Shown piece after piece: positions 23,624-35,661 of a stretch of 38,180 nt of DNA. The notes beneath the pieces were generated by a model that saw only the letters and a program-made list of their open reading frames with translations, made no database searches and was not told the origin of the DNA. The position numbers were made by a program, and so were the translations under genes. Origin of the DNA: Pseudomonadota bacterium (GTDB lineage Bacteria; Pseudomonadota; Gammaproteobacteria; Burkholderiales; Burkholderiaceae_C); NCBI GenBank assembly GCA_020161215.1, contig JAIUOM010000028.1:1-38180 (forward strand), read 5' to 3'. The first letter of the stretch is position 1, and each line of letters opens with the position of its first letter.

Positions 23624-25099
23624 TCAATTCAGCTTGGAGACCGCGACCTGCTGCAGCAGGTGAATCACTGACGCGTCCATCACGTCGGTGATGGGTTTGG
23701 GATACAGGCCCATCCACAACACGGCGATGGCCAGCAGCGACAGTATGAAAAACTCACGCCCATTGATGTCGTTCAGCTGCCGCACGTCGTCGTTGGCCAC
23801 CGGTCCGAGGTACACCCGCTTGAACATCCACAGCGTGTAGGCCGCGCCAGAGATCAACGCCGTGGCGGCCAGAAGACCCAGCCAGAAATTGGCCTTGACG
23901 GTGCCCAGGATCACCATCCACTCGCCGACAAAGCCCGCGGTACCTGGCATGCCGCAGTTGGCGAACGCAAACAGCAGCGCAAAGGTGGTGAACTTCGGCA
24001 TGGTGTTGATCACCCCGCCGTAGCTGGATATGTCGCGCGAGTGCACGCGGTCGTACAACACGCCGATGCACAGGAACATGGCGCCGGAGACAAAGCCGTG
24101 GGCGATCATCTGCACCAGGGCGCCGGAAACCCCCATGGGGTTGAAGATGAAGAAGCCCAGCGTGACAAAGCCCATGTGCGCCACGGACGAGTACGCCACC
24201 AACTTCTTCATGTCCTGCTGCACCAAGGCGACCAAGCCGACGTAGATGACCGCGATCAGGGACAGGGCGATCATCAACCCGGCCCATTCGCGCGAGGCGT
24301 CGGGCAAGATGGGCAGGGAAAAGCGCAGGAAGCCGTAGGCGCCCAGCTTCAGCATGATGGCCGCCAGCACGGCCGACCCCCCCGTGGGCGCCTCGACGTG
24401 CACGTCCGGTAACCAGGTGTGCACCGGCCACATCGGCACCTTGACGGCAAAGGCGGCAAACATGGCGAAGAACAGCAGCGTCTGCACGTGATCAGCCAAG
24501 GGCAGACGGTGCCAAGTCTGAATGTCGAAGCTGCCGCCGGAGCGCGTGTACAGGTAGATGAACGCCACCAGCATCAGCAACGAGCCCAGCAGCGTGTACA
24601 AAAAGAACTTGAACGCGGCGTAGATCTTGTTTGGGCCACCCCAGATGCCGATGATCAGGTACATCGGGATCAAGGTGGCCTCGAAGAACACGTAGAACAG
24701 CACGCCATCCAACGCGGCGAACACGCCGATCATCAGGCCGGACAGGATCAGGAAGGCCGCCATGTACTGGTTGACCTTGCGCTCGATCACCTCCCAACCG
24801 GCGATCACCACGATCACGGTGATGAACGCGGTCAGCAACACGAACCACAGCGAGATGCCGTCGACGCCCAGGTGGTAGTTGACGTTGAATCGCTCGATCC
24901 AGGGCGCCTTTTCGACGAACTGCATCGCGGCGGTGCCCAGCTTGAAGCCACTGTACAGCGGCAATGTGACCAGAAAACTGAGGATGGAGCCGATGAGCGC
25001 GATCCAGCGCACCAAAGGTGCCTGATCGTCCCGGCCCAGCAACAGCAACGCGGCCCCGATCGTGATCGGGGTCCAGATGGCAAGGCTCAACCAACCCAT
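23624..25099 (-). CDS. nuoM: NADH-quinone oxidoreductase subunit M
   Basis: This 491-residue antiporter-like subunit has the conserved [17 protein letters not shown] glutamate (about residue 144), the lysine in [21 protein letters not shown], and a second lysine in [13 protein letters not shown]. About 14 membrane spans are expected. It lies next to NuoL and NuoN in the distal membrane arm and takes part in proton pumping. It starts 19 bases after nuoL. Confidence 0.97.
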   Translation of the reverse strand: MGWLSLAIWTPITIGAALLLLGRDDQAPLVRWIALIGSILSFLVTLPLYSGFKLGTAAMQFVEKAPWIERFNVNYHLGVDGISLWFVLLTAFITVIVVIAGWEVIERKVNQYMAAFLILSGLMIGVFAALDGVLFYVFFEATLIPMYLIIGIWGGPNKIYAAFKFFLYTLLGSLLMLVAFIYLYTRSGGSFDIQTWHRLPLADHVQTLLFFAMFAAFAVKVPMWPVHTWLPDVHVEAPTGGSAVLAAIMLKLGAYGFLRFSLPILPDASREWAGLMIALSLIAVIYVGLVALVQQDMKKLVAYSSVAHMGFVTLGFFIFNPMGVSGALVQMIAHGFVSGAMFLCIGVLYDRVHSRDISSYGGVINTMPKFTTFALLFAFANCGMPGTAGFVGEWMVILGTVKANFWLGLLAATALISGAAYTLWMFKRVYLGPVANDDVRQLNDINGREFFILSLLAIAVLWMGLYPKPITDVMDASVIHLLQQVAVSKLN

Positions 25100-25118
25100 G
25101 TTCTTTTCCCGCTCTTGC

Positions 25119-27146
25119 TTACTTGTTGAGCCAGACGAAATACGTCATCAGCACGAAGATGCCCAGAATCATCGCCAGGGCATAGTGGTACAGGTAGCCC
25201 GATTGCAGCCAGCGCACCACGCCGGACACCCACCCGACCAGCTTCCAGGAACCGTTGACCACCGCGCCGTCGATGAGCGCCCGGTCACCACCTTTCCAGA
25301 ATCCGCGCCCCAGCAACACAGCCCCCCGGGCAAAGATGTTCTCGTAGATCCAGTCCATGTAGTACTTGTTCTCAAGCAGCTTGTACAGCGGCTGGGCCAT
25401 GCCCTGGATACGCGCCGGCAAAGCCGGATTGATCAGGTACATGTACCAGGCCACCACCACGCCAGCCAGGGCCAGCCAGAACGGCGCGGCCGTGAAACCG
25501 TGCACGGCCATGCCCACCCAGCCGTGAATGCTTTCGGCCAATTCGGCCATCGCCGGATGGCGTGCGGCATCGACGTGGATGACGCCCTTGAAGAAATCCC
25601 CGAACAACATGGGCATCAGCGTCATGGCACCGATCACCACGGAAGGAATCGCCAGCAGCACCAAGGGCAACCAGACCACCCAGGGGGTCTCGTGCGGCTT
25701 GGCGTCGTGGCCATGCCCGTGGTCGTCGTGGTGATGCTCGTCGTGGTGCGCGTCGGGGTTCTGGTCGTAGCGTTCCGGGCCATGGAAGACCAGGAAATAC
25801 AGCCGGAAGGAATAGAACGCGGTGATGAACACCCCCGCCAGCACCGAGAAGTAGGCAAATCCAGCGGCCGGGAGATGGCTGGCATGTGCGGCCTCAATGA
25901 TCGAGTCCTTGGAATAGAAGCCCGAGAAGAACGGTGTGCCAATCAGCGCCAGCGAACCCACCAGGAAGGTGACCCAGGTGATGGGCATGTACTTGCGCAC
26001 ATTGCCCATCCAGCGGATGTCCTGGTTGTGGTGCATGCCGATGATGACCGAGCCGGCCGCCAGGAACAGCAGTGCCTTGAAGAAGGCATGCGTCATGAGG
26101 TGGAACACTGCGGCGGAGTACGCCGATGCCCCGAGCGCCACCGTCATGTAACCCAGTTGCGACAGCGTCGAATAGGCCACCACCCGCTTGATGTCGTTTT
26201 GGATGATGCCCAGAAAGCCCATGAACAAGGCCGTGATCGCGCCAATCACCAGGATGAAATTAAGCGCCGTATCGGACAACTCGAACAGCGGCGACATGCG
26301 CGTCACCATGAAGATGCCGGCCGTCACCATGGTGGCGGCGTGGATCAGCGCCGAGATGGGGGTCGGGCCTTCCATCGAATCGGGCAGCCACACGTGCAGG
26401 GGGAACTGTGCAGATTTGCCCATGGCACCGATGAACAGACAGATGCAGATGACGCTCATGAGCATCCAGTCGGTACCTGGAAAGTGCAGCGCCGACAACT
26501 CGCCCGACTTGGCAAACACCTCGGCGTAGTTCAGCGAGCCGCTGTACGCGACAATCAAACCGATGCCCAGAATGAAACCAAAGTCGCCGACACGGTTGAC
26601 CAGGAAGGCCTTCATGTTGGCGAAGATGGCGCTGGGCTTCTTGAACCAGAAGCCGATCAGCAGGTACGACACCAGGCCGACCGCCTCCCAGCCGAAGAAC
26701 AGCTGCAGGAAGTTGTTGCTCATCACGAGCATCAACATCGAGAAGGTGAACAGCGAAATGTACGAGAAGAAACGGTCGTAACCATCGTCATCGGCCATGT
26801 AGCCAATGGTGTAGATGTGCACCATCAGTGACACGAAGGTGACCACGCACATCATCATCGCGGTGAGGCTGTCGACCAGGAAGCCGACCTCCATCTTCAG
26901 GCCACCGACCACCATCCACTCGTAGATGGTCTGGTTGAAGCGAGCACCTTCGGTGACCACGCTGTACAGGGTCATGGCCGACAGCACGAAGGCGATGGCC
27001 ACGCCCAGGATGGTGGCGGTGTGCGAAGCGGTACGCCCGATGCGATTGCCGCCGAACGCCGTGCCCAGGATGCCCGCGAAGAGCGAGCCGGCGAGCGGTG
27101 CCAGCGGAATCGCCAACAAGGTGGCGGCGGAAAGGGTCTGACTCAT
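25119..27146 (-). CDS. nuoL: NADH-quinone oxidoreductase subunit L
   Basis: The 675-residue terminal antiporter subunit of the membrane arm shows FFGWEAVGLVSYLLIGFW (catalytic Glu about 152), MGKSAQFPLHVWLPDSMEGP (Lys pair) and ALIHAATMVTAGIFM. About 16 spans plus the long lateral helix fill the C-terminal half. Residues about 462-486 form a histidine/aspartate-rich hydrophilic loop (HHDEHHHDDHGHGHD) between spans. Similar His-rich loops occur in other betaproteobacterial NuoL. It starts six bases after nuoK. Confidence 0.97.
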   Translation of the reverse strand: MSQTLSAATLLAIPLAPLAGSLFAGILGTAFGGNRIGRTASHTATILGVAIAFVLSAMTLYSVVTEGARFNQTIYEWMVVGGLKMEVGFLVDSLTAMMMCVVTFVSLMVHIYTIGYMADDDGYDRFFSYISLFTFSMLMLVMSNNFLQLFFGWEAVGLVSYLLIGFWFKKPSAIFANMKAFLVNRVGDFGFILGIGLIVAYSGSLNYAEVFAKSGELSALHFPGTDWMLMSVICICLFIGAMGKSAQFPLHVWLPDSMEGPTPISALIHAATMVTAGIFMVTRMSPLFELSDTALNFILVIGAITALFMGFLGIIQNDIKRVVAYSTLSQLGYMTVALGASAYSAAVFHLMTHAFFKALLFLAAGSVIIGMHHNQDIRWMGNVRKYMPITWVTFLVGSLALIGTPFFSGFYSKDSIIEAAHASHLPAAGFAYFSVLAGVFITAFYSFRLYFLVFHGPERYDQNPDAHHDEHHHDDHGHGHDAKPHETPWVVWLPLVLLAIPSVVIGAMTLMPMLFGDFFKGVIHVDAARHPAMAELAESIHGWVGMAVHGFTAAPFWLALAGVVVAWYMYLINPALPARIQGMAQPLYKLLENKYYMDWIYENIFARGAVLLGRGFWKGGDRALIDGAVVNGSWKLVGWVSGVVRWLQSGYLYHYALAMILGIFVLMTYFVWLNK

Positions 27147-27152
27147 GCTGGC

Positions 27153-27461
27153 TTACCCTTTCAGCGAATTGAGTTCGTCGACGTTGATGCTCGACTTGGC
27201 TCGGAACAACAGCATCAGGATCGCCAGGCCGATGGCGGACTCCGCCGCGGCCACGGTCAAAATGAAGAACACGAACACCTGGCCGTGCATATCGCCGAGG
27301 AAATGCGAGAAGGCCACGAAATTCAGGTTGACCGCCAGCAGCATCAATTCGATCGCCATCAGCAACACGATCAGGTTCTTGCGATTCAGGAAGATGCCGA
27401 CCATGGCCAGCGCGAAGAGGATCGCGCCGAGGGTCAGGTAGTGGGCCAATGTCAGTGTCAT
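27153..27461 (-). CDS. nuoK: NADH-quinone oxidoreductase subunit K
   Basis: The 102-residue subunit has three spans with the two conserved membrane glutamates in [17 protein letters not shown] and [12 protein letters not shown]. They form part of the proton path between NuoJ/H and NuoN. Length matches the family (about 100). It overlaps nuoJ by 4 bases. Confidence 0.97.
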   Translation of the reverse strand: MTLTLAHYLTLGAILFALAMVGIFLNRKNLIVLLMAIELMLLAVNLNFVAFSHFLGDMHGQVFVFFILTVAAAESAIGLAILMLLFRAKSSINVDELNSLKG

Positions 27462-28129
27462 TTCTTGACCTCCTCGGTGGCTGCCGCCGGCGCGGGCTCA
27501 GCCGGTACCGGAGCCTGCGTCGGCGCCAGCTTCACGATCGTCAGGCGATCGCTGGCGCGCGCGCGCACCTGATCGGCCGGATTGATCTTCTTGCTGTCCT
27601 TGCGCTCGCGCAGCGTCAGGGCGATGGCCGTGACCATGGCCACGAGCAGGATCACCGCGGCGATTTCCAGCGGGTACAGGTACTTGGTGTAGAGCAAACT
27701 GCCCAGTGCCTTGGTGTTTGAATACTGGACGACCTGACCCGCCGCGTTCGTCACGGTCTCGGGCACCATCGGCGCTTCGCCGGTGCGAAAGCCCCCAAAC
27801 AGCACCACGGCCATCTCCAGGGAAATCACCGCGCCCACGGCCAGCGCCAGCGGAAAGTGCCGCCAGAAACCCTGTCGCAAGCTGTCGATGTGGATGTCCA
27901 ACATCATCACCACGAACAGGAAGAGCACCATCACCGCGCCCAGGTACACCAGCACCAGGGTGATGGCCAGGAACTCGGCCTTCAGCAGCAGCCAGATTCC
28001 GGCGGCCTGGGAAAAGGCCAACATGAGAAACAGCACCGCGTGCACCGGGTTGCGCGCGGTGATCACCCGAAATGCCGCGAACAGCATGATGAAGGCGAAC
28101 ACGTAGAAAAAGGCGGTCTTGACGTCCAT
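27458..28129 (-). CDS. nuoJ: NADH-quinone oxidoreductase subunit J
   Basis: This 223-residue membrane subunit has five spans, beginning [28 protein letters not shown] and including the [20 protein letters not shown] segment with the pi-bulge region that links quinone reduction to pumping. Unlike short NuoJ proteins it ends in an Ala/Pro/Glu tail of about 40 residues ([19 protein letters not shown]), likely disordered. It overlaps nuoK by 4 bases. Confidence 0.96.
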   Translation of the reverse strand: MDVKTAFFYVFAFIMLFAAFRVITARNPVHAVLFLMLAFSQAAGIWLLLKAEFLAITLVLVYLGAVMVLFLFVVMMLDIHIDSLRQGFWRHFPLALAVGAVISLEMAVVLFGGFRTGEAPMVPETVTNAAGQVVQYSNTKALGSLLYTKYLYPLEIAAVILLVAMVTAIALTLRERKDSKKINPADQVRARASDRLTIVKLAPTQAPVPAEPAPAAATEEVKK

Positions 28130-28153
28130 GATCTTGTCGATGCCTCAGCGCCT

Positions 28154-28663
28154 TCAGCGGTATTGAGCGTCGGCGGCCTTGGCCACCGCGATCTCGGATT
28201 CGTACCGGTCGCCCACCGCCAGCAACATGTCCTTGGTGAAATACAGGTCGCCGCGTTTCTCACCGTGGTATTCAAAAATATCGGTTTCGACGATCGAGTC
28301 GACCGGGCAGCTCTCTTCGCAGAAACCGCAGAAGATGCATTTGGTCAGATCAATGTCGTAGCGCGTGGTGCGCCGCGAACCATCGTCGCGCACGCCGGCT
28401 TCAATGGTGATGGCCAAGGCCGGGCACACCGCCTCGCACAGCTTGCAGGCGATGCAACGCTCCTCACCGTTCTCATACCGACGCAGGGCGTGCAGACCGC
28501 GAAACCGCGGCGACAGAGGCGTTTTTTCTTCGGGGAACTGAATGGTGACCTTACGCGCAAAGGCATAACGGCCGGTCAGGGCCATGCCCTTGAACAGCTC
28601 CAGGAGCATGAAGCTCTTGAAGAAATCGCGAATCGAAAAAGGGGAAGCTGCTACGGAAGCCAT
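28154..28663 (-). CDS. nuoI: NADH-quinone oxidoreductase subunit I
   Basis: The 169-residue subunit carries two [4Fe-4S] clusters (N6a and N6b) passing electrons to N2. Cluster motifs are [12 protein letters not shown] (Cys70, 73, 76, 80) and [12 protein letters not shown] (Cys109, 112, 115, 119). The N-terminal amphipathic helix anchors it to the membrane arm. It starts 16 bases after nuoH. Confidence 0.97.
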   Translation of the reverse strand: MASVAASPFSIRDFFKSFMLLELFKGMALTGRYAFARKVTIQFPEEKTPLSPRFRGLHALRRYENGEERCIACKLCEAVCPALAITIEAGVRDDGSRRTTRYDIDLTKCIFCGFCEESCPVDSIVETDIFEYHGEKRGDLYFTKDMLLAVGDRYESEIAVAKAADAQYR

Positions 28664-28679
28664 GATTCATCCTCCGTGT

Positions 28680-29762
28680 TCAATGCCAGATGTTCCACGG
28701 ACTGACCATCCAGAAACCCACCACGATCAACCATACCAGGGTGACGGGAATGAAAATTTTCCAACCCAGACGCATGATCTGGTCGTAACGGAAACGAGGA
28801 AAGGTGGCGCGGATCCAGATGAACATGGACACCACGACAAAGGTTTTGGCCGCCAGCCAGATCCAGCCGGGAATCCAGTTGAACACCGCGCTGTCGATGG
28901 GGGGCAACCAGCCGCCCAGGAACATCACCACCGCCAAGATCGACACCAGCCACATGCTGGCGTATTCGGCCAGGAAGAACGTGGCAAAACCCATGCCCGA
29001 GTACTCGACCATGTGACCGGCCACGATCTCGGCCTCGCCCTCGACGACGTCGAAGGGATGGCGGTTGGTTTCGGCCACGCCAGAGATCAGGTAGACCAGG
29101 AAAATCGGCAGCAAGGGCAACCAGTTCCAGGACAGGAAACTCAAGCCCTTGTCGGCCGCCATGCCCCGCCCCTGGCTCAGCACGATGTCGCTCAGATTCA
29201 TGCTGCCGGAGACCATCAGCACCACCAGGAAGCAAAAGCCCATGGCGATCTCATAGCTCACCATCTGCGCCGACGCGCGCAGCGCGCCCAGAAAAGCGTA
29301 CTTGGAGTTGGAGGCCCAGCCGGCGATGATCACCCCATACACCTCGATGGAGGTGATGGCCATCACCAGCAGCAAACCCGCGTTGACATTGGCCAGGGCC
29401 ATGTCCGGGCCGAAGGGAATGGCCACCCAGGCGGCCAGCGCCGGCATGATCGCCATCAACGGCCCCAGGAAGAACAGGGCTTTGTTGGCCGCCGTCGGTC
29501 GAATGATTTCCTTGGTCAACAGCTTGACGGCGTCGGCAATCGGCTGCAACAAGCCGGCGGGACCGGTGCGGTTCGGCCCATGGCGCACTTGCATGAAGCC
29601 CAGCAGCTTGCGCTCCCAGAGCGTCAGGTAGGCCACGGCACCGAGTATGGGCAGCAGCAACAAGACGATTTTGAGCAGGTTCCACACCACCGGCCAGATG
29701 ACGCCAGACCACCAGGTGCCGCTGAAAAGATGCAGGCCGCCGTTGTAAAACAGATCAATCAT
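28680..29762 (-). CDS. nuoH: NADH-quinone oxidoreductase subunit H
   Basis: The 360-residue subunit has about eight spans and forms the quinone chamber and the first proton path. Diagnostic segments are [20 protein letters not shown] near residue 50, the [20 protein letters not shown] loop with its conserved serine/arginine, [19 protein letters not shown] (acidic loop facing the quinone site) and [18 protein letters not shown] near the end. ATG 29762 overlaps nuoG by 4 bases. Confidence 0.97.
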   Translation of the reverse strand: MIDLFYNGGLHLFSGTWWSGVIWPVVWNLLKIVLLLLPILGAVAYLTLWERKLLGFMQVRHGPNRTGPAGLLQPIADAVKLLTKEIIRPTAANKALFFLGPLMAIMPALAAWVAIPFGPDMALANVNAGLLLVMAITSIEVYGVIIAGWASNSKYAFLGALRASAQMVSYEIAMGFCFLVVLMVSGSMNLSDIVLSQGRGMAADKGLSFLSWNWLPLLPIFLVYLISGVAETNRHPFDVVEGEAEIVAGHMVEYSGMGFATFFLAEYASMWLVSILAVVMFLGGWLPPIDSAVFNWIPGWIWLAAKTFVVVSMFIWIRATFPRFRYDQIMRLGWKIFIPVTLVWLIVVGFWMVSPWNIWH

Positions 29763-31873
29763 GCGGCGGATCCTTCACGCGCATCGGCGGTCAGTTGCAA
29801 GGAAGGGGCGCGGCGCACGATGCCATCCAACTGGTAAATGCCGACCACGGGCAGATCCACGCCCTGCGTCGGAATCTCGATTGGGGCCGACGTGCGGTTA
29901 CTCAGTTGGATTGCGGGGATGACATCCACCCTAGGCCCGCCCAGGGCTTGCGACAGCACCTCCGGGGTGCTGTCGTACGCAGGCTGGGTCACCCCAAGCA
30001 TATCGGCCAATACGCGCAGCACCTTCCAGCCCGGTCGCGCATCGCCTTGCGGCCGCACAACGGCATGGAAGCTCTGCACCCGGCCTTCGGCGTTGACAAA
30101 CGTCCCGGAAGTTTCGGTGAATGGAGCGATGGGCAGCAGCACATCGCTGACGTCCAGATTGGCCTTGAATGGACTGAGCGTGACCACCATCTCGCAACCG
30201 GTCAAGGCACGGCCGGCGGTGTCCGGACCGGGCTCGGAGTGCAGCAACACCGCCCCCTTCAAGCCACCGGCCAGCATCTGTCCGGCATGCAAGCCTTCGG
30301 CGCCGGGCAGCGCGTTCACCACCTGGGCGCCGACCGTGTTCGCGGCCTCGGTGAGGTAGCCGACCGTGGCACCAGTATGTTCGCCAAGCCATTGGCACAA
30401 GGCCAGCAAGGCCGGCGCGGCCGGATGCTGCACCGCGCCGTTGCCGAGCAAAATGGCCTTGCGCTCACCCGACAACAGCGCCCTGGCGACGGACCGGGCC
30501 GCCTCGGTGGCTTCGGCGGAGGTCGGAGCCGGCACGCCTTTTTCGGCCGCCACCGCAGTGGCCACGGCCGCCAGTTGCGCGGCCCAGTCGGCCGGTTCGG
30601 CCACGATGCTGGCGCGCAGCGGCATGGCCCAGGCCTGCCCATTGCTCAACAGACCCCGCGACGTGAGCGCCGTGACGGCACAACCGTGGCGGGCGGCTTG
30701 GCGGATGCGCTGGGCAAACAGCGGATGCTCCTTGCGCAGATTGCTGCCCACCACGAACACGCTCTGCAGCGTGGACAAGGCCGCGATCGGCAGGCCCAGC
30801 CAACGCACGCCCTCCGGTTTGTCGAAGGACTGCGCACGCAGGCGATGGTCGATATTCTGGCTGCCTAGACCGCGCATCAGCGCGCCAGCCAGATACAGCT
30901 CCTCCAGCGTGCTGTGCGGGCTGACCAGGGCACCAATGGCTTGGGCGCCATGTTGCGATTTGATCTGTTGGAACCCATTGGCGACGTACTCCAGCGCCGT
31001 CTGCCAATCCACTTCTTTCCACTCACCGCCCTGCTTGAGCATCGGCTTGGTGAGGCGCTCCTCACCATTCAAGGCTTCGTACGAGAAGCGGTCGCGGTCG
31101 GCGATCCAGCATTCGTTGACGGCTTCGTTCTCCAACGGCACGACCCGCATGACCCGGTTGCTCTTGACTTGAACAATCAGGTTGGCGCCCGTGGAGTCGT
31201 GGGGGCTGACGCTCTTGCGCCGCGACAGCTCCCAAGTGCGTGCGCTGTAGCGAAAGGGCTTGCTGGTCAGCGCGCCGACCGGGCAAATGTCGATCATGTT
31301 GCCGGAGAGCTCGGAATCCACCGTGTCGCCCACGAAGGTCTCGATTTCCGAGTGCTCGCCGCGGTTGGCCATGCCAAACTCCATGGCACCGCCAATTTCC
31401 TGCCCAAAGCGCACGCAGCGGGTGCATTGGATGCAGCGGCTCATCTCTTGCATCGAGATGAGCGGTCCGACGTCCTTGTGGAACACCACGCGCTTTTCCT
31501 CGTGGTAGCGCGAAGCGGAGCCGCCGTAGCCCACGGCCAGATCCTGCAGCTGGCACTCCCCGCCCTGATCGCAAATCGGGCAATCCAGTGGGTGATTGAT
31601 GAGCAGGAACTCCATCACCGACTTCTGCGCCTTCAGCGCCTTGTCGGACTGGGTGCGCACGATCATGCCTTGCGTGACCGGCGTGGCGCAGGCTGGCATG
31701 GCCTTGGGGGCCTTCTCCACATCCACCAGACACATGCGGCAATTGGCCGCGATGGACAGTTTCTTGTGGTAGCAGAAGTGCGGAATGTAGGTGCCCGCCT
31801 TGTCGGCCGCATGCATGACCATGCTGCCTTCGGGCACTTCGACCTTCTTGCCGTCGATTTCAATTTCAACCAT
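29759..31873 (-). CDS. nuoG: NADH-quinone oxidoreductase subunit G
   Basis: The 704-residue iron-sulfur subunit of the peripheral arm has an N-terminal [2Fe-2S] cluster N1b (Cys34, 45, 48, 62), the N5 cluster (His94 with Cys98, 101, 107 in [10 protein letters not shown]), the N4 site (Cys147, 150, 153 in CIQCTRC, with a further cysteine in IDICPVGAL) and a large molybdopterin-oxidoreductase-like C-terminal domain. It forwards electrons from NuoF/E toward NuoI/B. ATG 31873 begins [16 protein letters not shown]; longer in-frame starts lie inside nuoF and are rejected. The gap to nuoF is 25 bases. Confidence 0.97.
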   Translation of the reverse strand: MVEIEIDGKKVEVPEGSMVMHAADKAGTYIPHFCYHKKLSIAANCRMCLVDVEKAPKAMPACATPVTQGMIVRTQSDKALKAQKSVMEFLLINHPLDCPICDQGGECQLQDLAVGYGGSASRYHEEKRVVFHKDVGPLISMQEMSRCIQCTRCVRFGQEIGGAMEFGMANRGEHSEIETFVGDTVDSELSGNMIDICPVGALTSKPFRYSARTWELSRRKSVSPHDSTGANLIVQVKSNRVMRVVPLENEAVNECWIADRDRFSYEALNGEERLTKPMLKQGGEWKEVDWQTALEYVANGFQQIKSQHGAQAIGALVSPHSTLEELYLAGALMRGLGSQNIDHRLRAQSFDKPEGVRWLGLPIAALSTLQSVFVVGSNLRKEHPLFAQRIRQAARHGCAVTALTSRGLLSNGQAWAMPLRASIVAEPADWAAQLAAVATAVAAEKGVPAPTSAEATEAARSVARALLSGERKAILLGNGAVQHPAAPALLALCQWLGEHTGATVGYLTEAANTVGAQVVNALPGAEGLHAGQMLAGGLKGAVLLHSEPGPDTAGRALTGCEMVVTLSPFKANLDVSDVLLPIAPFTETSGTFVNAEGRVQSFHAVVRPQGDARPGWKVLRVLADMLGVTQPAYDSTPEVLSQALGGPRVDVIPAIQLSNRTSAPIEIPTQGVDLPVVGIYQLDGIVRRAPSLQLTADAREGSAA

Positions 31874-31898
31874 GGGCGTTTCGTCCGTTTCCGTTCGC

Positions 31899-33245
31899 TC
31901 AGGCCGCCTGCTTCTGCGCGGCGTCGATCTTGGCCGCGAACTCGTGGCGGAAGTGCTTGAGCATGGCGCGCACCGGCATGGCGGCGGCATCCCCAAGGGC
32001 GCAAATGGTGCGGCCCATGATGTTCTCGGCCACGTTGTCCAACACGTCCAGATCCTCTGGGCGGCCTTGGCCGTGCTCGATGCGCTCGACCATGCGCCAC
32101 AACCAACCCGTGCCTTCACGGCAGGGCGTGCACTGGCCGCAGGACTCATGCATGTAGAAGTAGGACAGACGCAGCAAGGTCTCGACCATGTCGCGGGAAT
32201 CGTCCATGACCATCACCGCGCCCGAGCCGAGCATGGAGCCCGCCTTGGCGATCGAGTCGTAGTCCATCGTGCACTGCATGATGATGTCGGCGGGCAGCAC
32301 CGGCGAGGACGAGCCGCCCGGGATCACCGCCTTGAGCGTCTTTCCGCCACGCACGCCACCGGCCAGCTCCAGCAGCTTGGCGAACGGCGTACCCAGCGGA
32401 ATTTCGTAGTTGCCCGGACGCTCGACGTCGCCTTGGATCGAGAAGATCTTGGTGCCGCCGTTGTTGGGCTTGCCACACTCGAGATAGGCGGGCCCGCCGT
32501 TGCGAATGATCCAGGGCGTGGCGGCGAAGGTCTCGGTGTTGTTGATGGTGGTCGGCTTGCCGTACAGGCCGAAGCTGGCCGGAAAAGGCGGCTTGAAGCG
32601 CGGTTGGCCTTTTTTGCCTTCCAGGGATTCCAGCAGTGCCGTTTCTTCGCCGCAGATGTAGGCACCGAAGCCGTGGTGCGCATGCAGCTGGAAGTTGAAC
32701 GTACTGCCCATTACACCCTGGCCGAGGTAGCCCGCCTCGCGCGCCTGCTCGATCGCGGCCTCGAAACGCTCGTACACCTGGAACACTTCGCCGTGGATGT
32801 AGTTGTAGCCCACGCTGGCGCCCATGGCGTAGGCGGCAATCGCCATGCCCTCAATGACCGCGTGCGGGTTGTACATCAGGATGTCGCGGTCCTTGAAGGT
32901 GCCTGGCTCGCCTTCGTCGGAGTTGCACACCAGGTATTTCTGACCGGGGAATCCGCGCGGCATGAAGCTCCACTTCAAGCCCGTCGGGAAGCCAGCGCCC
33001 CCGCGCCCACGCAGACCGGAGGCCTTGAGCTCGGCGATGACCTCGTCCTGGGTCATGCCGGCGCCGCCGTCCTGACCGACGATCTTGCGCAGCGCCGCGT
33101 AGCCACCGCGCGCCTCATAGTCCTTCAAGCCCCAGTTGCCGCCATTCAGCTCGGCGTAGATCTGTGGGTTGATGTGGCGACCATGAAAGCAGGTTTCCAC
33201 GCCCTTGGCCTGGAACTGCGCGAGGATCTCTTGCACGCGGGCCAT
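31899..33245 (-). CDS. nuoF: NADH-quinone oxidoreductase subunit F
   Basis: This 448-residue subunit oxidises NADH with FMN and holds cluster N3. The NADH/FMN motif is [13 protein letters not shown] (residues 80-92), followed by [14 protein letters not shown]. The N3 ligands are Cys369, 372 and 375 in [12 protein letters not shown] and a fourth cysteine near 415. It starts 3 bases after nuoE, with which it forms the electron input module. Confidence 0.97.
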   Translation of the reverse strand: MARVQEILAQFQAKGVETCFHGRHINPQIYAELNGGNWGLKDYEARGGYAALRKIVGQDGGAGMTQDEVIAELKASGLRGRGGAGFPTGLKWSFMPRGFPGQKYLVCNSDEGEPGTFKDRDILMYNPHAVIEGMAIAAYAMGASVGYNYIHGEVFQVYERFEAAIEQAREAGYLGQGVMGSTFNFQLHAHHGFGAYICGEETALLESLEGKKGQPRFKPPFPASFGLYGKPTTINNTETFAATPWIIRNGGPAYLECGKPNNGGTKIFSIQGDVERPGNYEIPLGTPFAKLLELAGGVRGGKTLKAVIPGGSSSPVLPADIIMQCTMDYDSIAKAGSMLGSGAVMVMDDSRDMVETLLRLSYFYMHESCGQCTPCREGTGWLWRMVERIEHGQGRPEDLDVLDNVAENIMGRTICALGDAAAMPVRAMLKHFRHEFAAKIDAAQKQAA

Positions 33246-33248
33246 GAC

Positions 33249-33767
33249 TCAGTCCTCCGCCTTGCGCAAGCCGTCGACCAGTTGGTCGAGCTTGTCGTTG
33301 GACATGTAGCTGCACATGTGCCGGTCATTGACCAGCATCACGGGCGAATCACCGCAAGCACCCAGGCATTCACTAGGTTGCACGGTGAACATGCCGTCGG
33401 CGGTGGTGCCGTAGGGCTGCACACCCAGCTTGTCGCACAGGTGCTGCAGGGCCTGCGGGCCGCCAGCGAACATGCACGGCGCATTGGTGCACACGTTCAA
33501 CTTGAAGCGACCCACCGGCTTCTGGTTGTACATGTTGTAGAAGGTCGTCACCTCGTGCACCGCCATCGGGGGCATGCCCAGGTACTCGGCCACGGCCAGT
33601 TCGTTCTCTGGGCTGACCCAGCCTTGCTCTTGCTGGACGATAGACAGACAGGCCATCACCGCCGACTGTTTCTGCTCGGGCGGGTACTTGGCGACCTCGC
33701 GCGCAAAGCGCGCCTGCGTGGCCTCGGACAGAGGCGCCGCGCTGACGGGTTCGACGGCTGCGCTCAT
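33249..33767 (-). CDS. nuoE: NADH-quinone oxidoreductase subunit E
   Basis: The 172-residue thioredoxin-like subunit holds the [2Fe-2S] cluster N1a through Cys93 and Cys98 (CTNAPC) and Cys134 and Cys138 (CLGAC). The N-terminal half is a helical bundle ([20 protein letters not shown]). It partners NuoF. It overlaps nuoD by 4 bases and lies 3 bases before nuoF. Confidence 0.97.
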   Translation of the reverse strand: MSAAVEPVSAAPLSEATQARFAREVAKYPPEQKQSAVMACLSIVQQEQGWVSPENELAVAEYLGMPPMAVHEVTTFYNMYNQKPVGRFKLNVCTNAPCMFAGGPQALQHLCDKLGVQPYGTTADGMFTVQPSECLGACGDSPVMLVNDRHMCSYMSNDKLDQLVDGLRKAED

Positions 33768-35017
33768 CGATCAATCTCCCCAAACACGATGTCCAAGGTA
33801 CCGATGATGGCGACGGCGTCGGCCAGCATGTGGCCCCTGGCCAGCTCGTCCAGCGTGGACAGGTGCACAAAGCCCGGCGGACGAATTTTCAAACGGTAGG
33901 GCTTGTTGGCCCCATCGCTCACGATGTAGATGCCGAACTCGCCCTTCGGGTGCTCGACGGCGGCGTAGGCCTCGCCCGCGGGCACGTGCATGCCCTCGGT
34001 GAAGAGCTTGAAATGGTGGATCAAATCCTCCATGCCAGTCTTCATGGCCTCGCGCGAGGGCGGCGCGACCTTGTGGTTGTCCACGATCACCGGGCCGGCG
34101 TTGGCGCGCAGCCAAGCTATGCACTGGCGGATGATGTCATTGGACTGCCGCATCTCCTGCACGCGCACCAGGTAGCGGTCGTAGCTGTCCCCGGTCTTGC
34201 CAATCGGGATGTCGAAGTCCAGGCGATCGTAAACGTCGTAGGGCTGCTTCTTGCGCAAGTCCCAGGCGATGCCGGAGCCGCGCAGCATGGCGCCCGTAAG
34301 GCCCAGATTCAACGCCCGCTCGGCCGTCACCACGCCAATGCCCACGGTGCGCTGCTTCCAGATGCGGTTGTCGGTGAGCAAGGTCTCGTACTCATCGACG
34401 CACTTGGGGAAGCGGTTGACGAAATCCTCGATGAAGTCGAGCAAGGAGCCTTGGCGGTTGGCGTTGAGCACCTCCATGGCCTTGGCGTTGCGCAGCTTGC
34501 TGGGCTTGTACTTCGGCATCGTGTCGGGCAGGTCGCGGTACACGCCGCCCGGGCGGAAGTAGGCCGCGTGCATGCGCGCGCCCGACACCGCCTCGTACAT
34601 GTCGAACAAATCCTCGCGCTCACGGAAGGTGTAGATGAGGATCGTGGAGGAGCCGCAGTCGTTGCCGTGCGAGCCCAACCACATCAGGTGGTTGAGCAAG
34701 CGCGTGATCTCGGCGAACATCACGCGGATGTACTGGGCGCGAATCGGCACCTCGATGCCCAGCAGTTTCTCGATGGCCAGGCAATACGCATGCTCGTTCG
34801 ACATCATCGAGCAGTAGTCCAGCCGGTCCATGTAGGGCAACGACTGGATGTAGGTCTTGTGCTCGGCCAGTTTCTCGGTGCCGCGGTGCAGCAGGCCGAT
34901 GTGCGGGTCGGCGCGCTGCACGACCTCGCCGTCCAGCTCCAGCACCAGGCGCAGCACGCCGTGGGCCGCCGGGTGCTGGGGCCCGAAGTTCAGGGTGTAG
35001 TTCTTGATCTCAGCCAT
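33764..35017 (-). CDS. nuoD: NADH-quinone oxidoreductase subunit D
   Basis: The 417-residue 49-kDa-type subunit lines the quinone site with Nuo[21 protein letters not shown] near the N-terminus holds the histidine that contacts quinone, and the hydrogenase-like [10 protein letters not shown] and [18 protein letters not shown] segments follow. It is not fused to NuoC, unlike in E. coli. It starts 33 bases after nuoC and overlaps nuoE by 4. Confidence 0.97.
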   Translation of the reverse strand: MAEIKNYTLNFGPQHPAAHGVLRLVLELDGEVVQRADPHIGLLHRGTEKLAEHKTYIQSLPYMDRLDYCSMMSNEHAYCLAIEKLLGIEVPIRAQYIRVMFAEITRLLNHLMWLGSHGNDCGSSTILIYTFREREDLFDMYEAVSGARMHAAYFRPGGVYRDLPDTMPKYKPSKLRNAKAMEVLNANRQGSLLDFIEDFVNRFPKCVDEYETLLTDNRIWKQRTVGIGVVTAERALNLGLTGAMLRGSGIAWDLRKKQPYDVYDRLDFDIPIGKTGDSYDRYLVRVQEMRQSNDIIRQCIAWLRANAGPVIVDNHKVAPPSREAMKTGMEDLIHHFKLFTEGMHVPAGEAYAAVEHPKGEFGIYIVSDGANKPYRLKIRPPGFVHLSTLDELARGHMLADAVAIIGTLDIVFGEIDR

Positions 35018-35050
35018 GGATCGATACCAGACAAGGCCCCAAGGGCCAGG

Positions 35051-35659
35051 TCAGTGCAGCCCCCCGTAGTTGTCCTCGCGGATCACGCGTGGGGTGATTT
35101 CTCGCGGCTCGATGGTGACCGGCTCGTACACGACACGCTGGCGCTCGGCGTCGTAACGCATCTCGACGTAGCCGGAGAGCGGGAAATCCTTGCGGAACGG
35201 ATGGCCAATGAAGCCGTAGTCGGTCAGGATGCGGCGCAGATCGGTGTGACCATCGAACATGATGCCGTAGAGATCGAACGCCTCGCGCTCGAACCAGTTG
35301 GCGGACGCCCAAATGTCCGACACCGTGGGCACCACCGGAAATTCGTCGTCGGCGCAAAACACCCGCACGCGCACGCGCTGGTTGAGGCCGACCGACAGCA
35401 GATGGCTGACCGCCGCGAAACGCGGGCCTTCCCAGCGACCCTCGCCATAGGCGGAATAGTCGACGCCGCACAGATCGAGCAGTTGCTCAAACCGGCAATC
35501 CGGCGCCGTGTGCAGGATCTTCATGGCCGCCTGGTAATGCTCCGGCGACACGGTGACGGTGACCTCACCCAGCGCCACGGCCACGTTGGATGCCTTCTCG
35601 CCAAGGGCGGCGGCGATGACGTTGGCCAGGGCCTGAGGATCAATCGCGATTTCAGCCAT
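35051..35659 (-). CDS. nuoC: NADH-quinone oxidoreductase subunit C
   Basis: The 202-residue 30-kDa-type subunit of the peripheral arm has the family signature [20 protein letters not shown] and [21 protein letters not shown] stand-alone NuoC is usual in betaproteobacteria. ATG 35659 is 2 bases after the nuoB stop; upstream in-frame starts lie inside nuoB and are rejected. Confidence 0.96.
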   Translation of the reverse strand: MAEIAIDPQALANVIAAALGEKASNVAVALGEVTVTVSPEHYQAAMKILHTAPDCRFEQLLDLCGVDYSAYGEGRWEGPRFAAVSHLLSVGLNQRVRVRVFCADDEFPVVPTVSDIWASANWFEREAFDLYGIMFDGHTDLRRILTDYGFIGHPFRKDFPLSGYVEMRYDAERQRVVYEPVTIEPREITPRVIREDNYGGLH

Positions 35660-35661
35660 GT

